A stretch of 6,273 nucleotides of DNA from Thermaceae bacterium. Its GTDB lineage: Bacteria; Deinococcota; Deinococci; Deinococcales; Marinithermaceae. The position numbers and the translations under genes were made by a program. The DNA lies in contig JALVVO010000264.1 in the NCBI GenBank assembly GCA_027023345.1, positions 1-6,273 of the forward strand, read 5' to 3'. The notes beneath the pieces were generated by a model. It did not search any database. It had not been told where the DNA came from and saw only the letters and a program-made list of their open reading frames with translations. The first letter of the stretch is position 1. Each line of letters begins with the position of its first letter. Positions 3,609-6,273 of the stretch are shown in pieces.

Positions 3609-6273
3609 ATGGAAAAGGAAAAGCGGTTTGGAAGGATCCGCGAGGTCATCCCCTTGCCTCCGCTGGTCCAGATCCAGGTCGAGTCTTTCAAAAAGGCTTT
3701 GCAAATTCGCGATCTCCATCCCCGCGTCCGCGAGGAGGGCCAGCCCCCGGAGCTCGACGTCGTCCCTCCCTCGGAGCGGGAGGACGTCGGCATCCAGGCG
3801 GCCTTTAAGGAGGTCTTTCCCATCGAGGAAGGGGGGATGGTCCTCGACTTCATCGAGTACCGGCTCGGGGGGCCCAAGTTCGGCCCCGAGGAGTGCCGGG
3901 AGAAGGACCTCACCTACCAGATCCCCCTTCACGCCAAGCTCCAGCTCATCCACAAGGACACCGGGCTGATCAAGGAGGACGAGGTCTTCCTCGGCGACCT
4001 CCCGCTCATGACCCCGGACGGCTCCTTCATCATCAACGGGGTCGAGCGGGTGGTGATCAGCCAGATCCACCGCTCCCCCGGCGTCTACTTCACCGAGGAC
4101 GAGAGCCACCCGGGCCGCTTCGTCGCCTCGATCATCCCGCTGCCGAAGCGGGGGCCCTGGATCGACCTCGAGCTCGACAACCAGGGCGTCCTCATCATGC
4201 GGGTCAACAAGCGCAAGTTCCCGGTGGCCCTCCTGCTCCGCGTGCTCGGCTACGACGAGAAGGCCCTGAAGCGGGCCTTCAAGAAGGCAGGGGACCTGGC
4301 CAAGGGCATCCTCGAGGCCGAGGTGGACCAGGGCCGGGAGAAGGTGAAGGCGCTCGAGCTCCCGCCAGAGAAGGCCCTTTTGAAGCTCTTCACCATCCTC
4401 CGCCCCGGCGACCCCCCCAAGCGCGACAAGGCGATCAACTACCTCTACTCCCTGCTCGCCGACCCCCGCCGCTACGACCTCGGCGAGCCCGGCCGCTACA
4501 AGGTCGAAAAGAAGCTCGGCATCAAGATGAAGACCCGCACCCTCCTCGTCTACGACGAGAAGAAGGGGGTCTTCAAGGACCAGGCCCTGGTGCCGACGCT
4601 CGCCTACCTGCTCGGGCTCTTTGCCGGGCTCGAGGAGTACGAGGTGGACGACATCGACCACCTCGGCAACCGCCGCATCCGCACCGTGGGCGAGCTCCTC
4701 GCCGACCAGTTCCGGGTCGGGCTCGGGCGCATGGCCCGGGGGGTGCGGGAGCGGATGCTGATCGGCGCCCCGGAGACCGCCACCCCGGCCAAGCTCATCA
4801 ACAACCGCCCGCTGGTGGCGGCGATCCGGGAGTTCTTCGGCCGCAGCCAGATCTCCCAGTTCAAGGACCAGACCAACCCGCTCTCCGAGATCCGCCACAA
4901 GCGCCGGATCTCGGCGCTCGGGCCCGGCGGGCTCACCCGCGAGCGGGCGGGCTTCGACGTCCGCGACGTCCACCGCACCCACTACGGCCGGATCTGCCCC
5001 ATCGAGACGCCGGAAGGCGCCAACATCGGCCTGATCAACTCGCTCGCCGCCTACGGCCGGATCAACGAGCTTGGCTTCATCATGACCCCCTACCGCCGGG
5101 TGAAGAACGGCGTGGTGAGCTCGGACCCCAAGGACGTGGTCTACATGACCGCGGACGAGGAGGACCGGTACACCATCGCCCAGGCCAACACTCCCCTCGA
5201 CGAGGACGGGCGGATCGCCACCGAGCGGGTGGTGGCCCGGCGCCGCGGGGACCCGGTGGTGGTGCGGCCCGAGGACGTCGAGTTCATGGACGTCAGCCCC
5301 AAGCAGGTCTTCTCGCTCAACACCAACCTGATCCCCTTCCTCGAGCACGACGACGCGAACCGCGCCCTCATGGGCTCGAACATGCAGGCCCAGGCGGTGC
5401 CGCTGATCCGCGCCCAGGCCCCGGTGGTGGGCACCGGGATCGAGGAGCGGGTGGTCCGCGACTCGCTCTCGAGCGTCTACTCCGAGGTCGACGGCGAGGT
5501 TCGCTACGTGGACGGCAACCGCATCGAGGTGGTGGCCGAAAACGGCAACGTCTACACCTACGAGCTCCGCCGCTTCGTGCGCTCGAACCAGGGCACCACC
5601 TTCGACCAGCGGCCCCGGGTGCGGGTGGGGCAGAAGGTGAAGAAGGGCGACCTCCTCGCCGACGGCCCCGCCGCCGAGGAAGGCAAGCTGGCGCTGGGGC
5701 AGAACGTGCTCGTCGCCATCATGCCCTTCGACGGCTACAACTTCGAGGACGCGATCATCATCAGCGAGGACCTGCTCCGCCGCGACTTCTACACCTCGAT
5801 CCACATCGAGCGCTACGAGATCGAGGCCCGGCAGACCAAGCTCGGTCCCGAGAAGATCACCCGCGACATCCCGAACCTCTCCGAGTCGGCGCTCCGCGAC
5901 CTCGACGAGGACGGGGTGGTCCGCATCGGCGCCGAGGTCAAGCCGGGCGACATCCTGGTGGGGCGCACGAGCTTCAAGGGCGAGACCGAGCCGAGCCCGG
6001 AAGAGCGCCTGCTTCGCTCGATCTTCGGCGAGAAGGCCCGGGACGTCAAAGACACCTCCCTCCGCGTGCCCCCGGGCGAGGGCGGGATCGTCCTCCGCAC
6101 CGTGCGCCTCCGGCGGGGCGACCCCGGCGTCGAGCTGAAACCCGGCGTCATCGAGATGGTCCGGGTCTACGTGGCCCAAAAGCGCAAGATCCAGGTGGGC
6201 GACAAGCTCGCCAACCGTCACGGGAACAAGGGCGTGGTGGCCAAGATCCTGCCCCCCGAGGACATGCCCCACC
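3609..6273 (+). CDS. rpoB: DNA-directed RNA polymerase beta subunit, N-terminal 888 residues (3' end outside window)
   Basis: RpoB is the catalytic beta subunit of RNA polymerase. The frame is intact to the window edge, 888 codons of about 1,120-1,140 expected from Thermus. It opens MEKEKRFGRIREVIPLPPLV, the family start, at ATG 3609 with SD AAGGGG 5 nt upstream. Landmarks in order: KDLTY, RSPGVYF, GPWIDLE and NKRKFPV in the N-terminal/lobe part; the rifampicin region around residues 412-437 with SQISQFKDQTNPLSEI and HKRRISALGPGGLTRERAG. Next come RICPIETPEGANIGLI, GYNFEDAI (E713 and D714, equivalents of E. coli E813/D814), and GDKLANRHGNKGVV (K866 and K874, equivalents of K1065/K1073 that contact the nascent RNA). 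Residues at E. coli positions D516, H526 and S531 are all the drug-sensitive type. Compared with T. thermophilus (from memory) about 17 residues are added around residues 36-53. The large E. coli lineage insertions are absent. Confidence 0.98.
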   Translation, partial: MEKEKRFGRIREVIPLPPLVQIQVESFKKALQIRDLHPRVREEGQPPELDVVPPSEREDVGIQAAFKEVFPIEEGGMVLDFIEYRLGGPKFGPEECREKDLTYQIPLHAKLQLIHKDTGLIKEDEVFLGDLPLMTPDGSFIINGVERVVISQIHRSPGVYFTEDESHPGRFVASIIPLPKRGPWIDLELDNQGVLIMRVNKRKFPVALLLRVLGYDEKALKRAFKKAGDLAKGILEAEVDQGREKVKALELPPEKALLKLFTILRPGDPPKRDKAINYLYSLLADPRRYDLGEPGRYKVEKKLGIKMKTRTLLVYDEKKGVFKDQALVPTLAYLLGLFAGLEEYEVDDIDHLGNRRIRTVGELLADQFRVGLGRMARGVRERMLIGAPETATPAKLINNRPLVAAIREFFGRSQISQFKDQTNPLSEIRHKRRISALGPGGLTRERAGFDVRDVHRTHYGRICPIETPEGANIGLINSLAAYGRINELGFIMTPYRRVKNGVVSSDPKDVVYMTADEEDRYTIAQANTPLDEDGRIATERVVARRRGDPVVVRPEDVEFMDVSPKQVFSLNTNLIPFLEHDDANRALMGSNMQAQAVPLIRAQAPVVGTGIEERVVRDSLSSVYSEVDGEVRYVDGNRIEVVAENGNVYTYELRRFVRSNQGTTFDQRPRVRVGQKVKKGDLLADGPAAEEGKLALGQNVLVAIMPFDGYNFEDAIIISEDLLRRDFYTSIHIERYEIEARQTKLGPEKITRDIPNLSESALRDLDEDGVVRIGAEVKPGDILVGRTSFKGETEPSPEERLLRSIFGEKARDVKDTSLRVPPGEGGIVLRTVRLRRGDPGVELKPGVIEMVRVYVAQKRKIQVGDKLANRHGNKGVVAKILPPEDMPH

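Noticed and set aside
4842..4920. Possible rifampicin-resistance changes in the RpoB cluster (L to I at E. coli 511, M to K at 515)
   Set aside because: K at 515 also occurs in T. thermophilus as I recall, I for L is conservative, and the key positions 516, 526 and 531 are the sensitive D, H and S; this looks like lineage variation.
3102..6272. Very long minus-strand open frame (1,056 codons) opposite rplL and rpoB
   Set aside because: It is the antisense shadow of rpoB. In GC-rich genes with G/C third positions stop codons become rare on the opposite strand; the translation is a monotonous D/V/L/H/G-rich string with no family resemblance.
1..6273. CRISPR array, insertion sequence, attachment site, defence or other novel accessory system
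   Set aside because: No repeat-spacer pattern, transposase, integrase or unknown protein is present; all coding space is taken by conserved housekeeping genes.

Overview
The window is a segment of a classic bacterial ribosomal-protein/RNA-polymerase cluster, read entirely on the + strand: 3' end of tuf (EF-Tu), rpmG (L33), secE, nusG, rplK (L11), rplA (L1), an L10-type mRNA leader, rplJ (L10), rplL (L7/L12), and the first ~888 codons of rpoB. The high GC content, the strong preference for C- or G-ending codons, and protein sequences that closely track what I remember of Thermus thermophilus (L11, L1, L7/L12, RpoB) point to a thermophile of the Thermaceae (Deinococcus-Thermus). As I recall, in T. 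thermophilus rplJ-rplL and rpoB lie at loci separate from nusG-rplK-rplA. The contiguous order here therefore suggests another genus of the family (Oceanithermus or Marinithermus type). This is inference from memory, not a database match.

Layout. 1-226: tuf C-terminus, followed by a GC-rich terminator-like hairpin (234-266). 283-1212: rpmG, secE and nusG, packed with a 1-nt gap and then a 4-nt ATGA overlap. 1213-1259: a short intergenic region that folds into a compound stem-loop touching the rplK Shine-Dalgarno, a candidate L1 autoregulatory site. 1260-2379: rplK and rplA, overlapping by 8 nt. 2380-2580: a 201-nt untranslated leader with a recognisable L10-leader core (2462-2545) and an upstream 9-nt element complementary to the start of that core. 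2581-3501: rplJ (GTG start) and rplL. 3502-3608: a structured gap with two hairpins, the second a long one running into the rpoB ribosome-binding site. 3609-6273: rpoB, running off the window.

How the parts work together. EF-Tu, L11, L10 and L12 build or serve the GTPase-associated centre of the ribosome, and L1 forms the mobile E-site stalk. NusG couples RNA polymerase to termination and translation, RpoB is the catalytic beta subunit, and SecE is part of the SecYEG translocon. The likely control points are three RNA structures: before rplK (L1), before rplJ (L10-L12 complex) and before rpoB (attenuation or SD masking, setting the ratio of L12 to polymerase).

I found no mobile element, CRISPR, tRNA, defence system or other accessory system. 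Every gene is a recognisable housekeeping gene with an intact frame. The points worth a second look are the intergenic RNA structures, a codon-style break in tuf, and a small N-terminal extension of sequence in RpoB.
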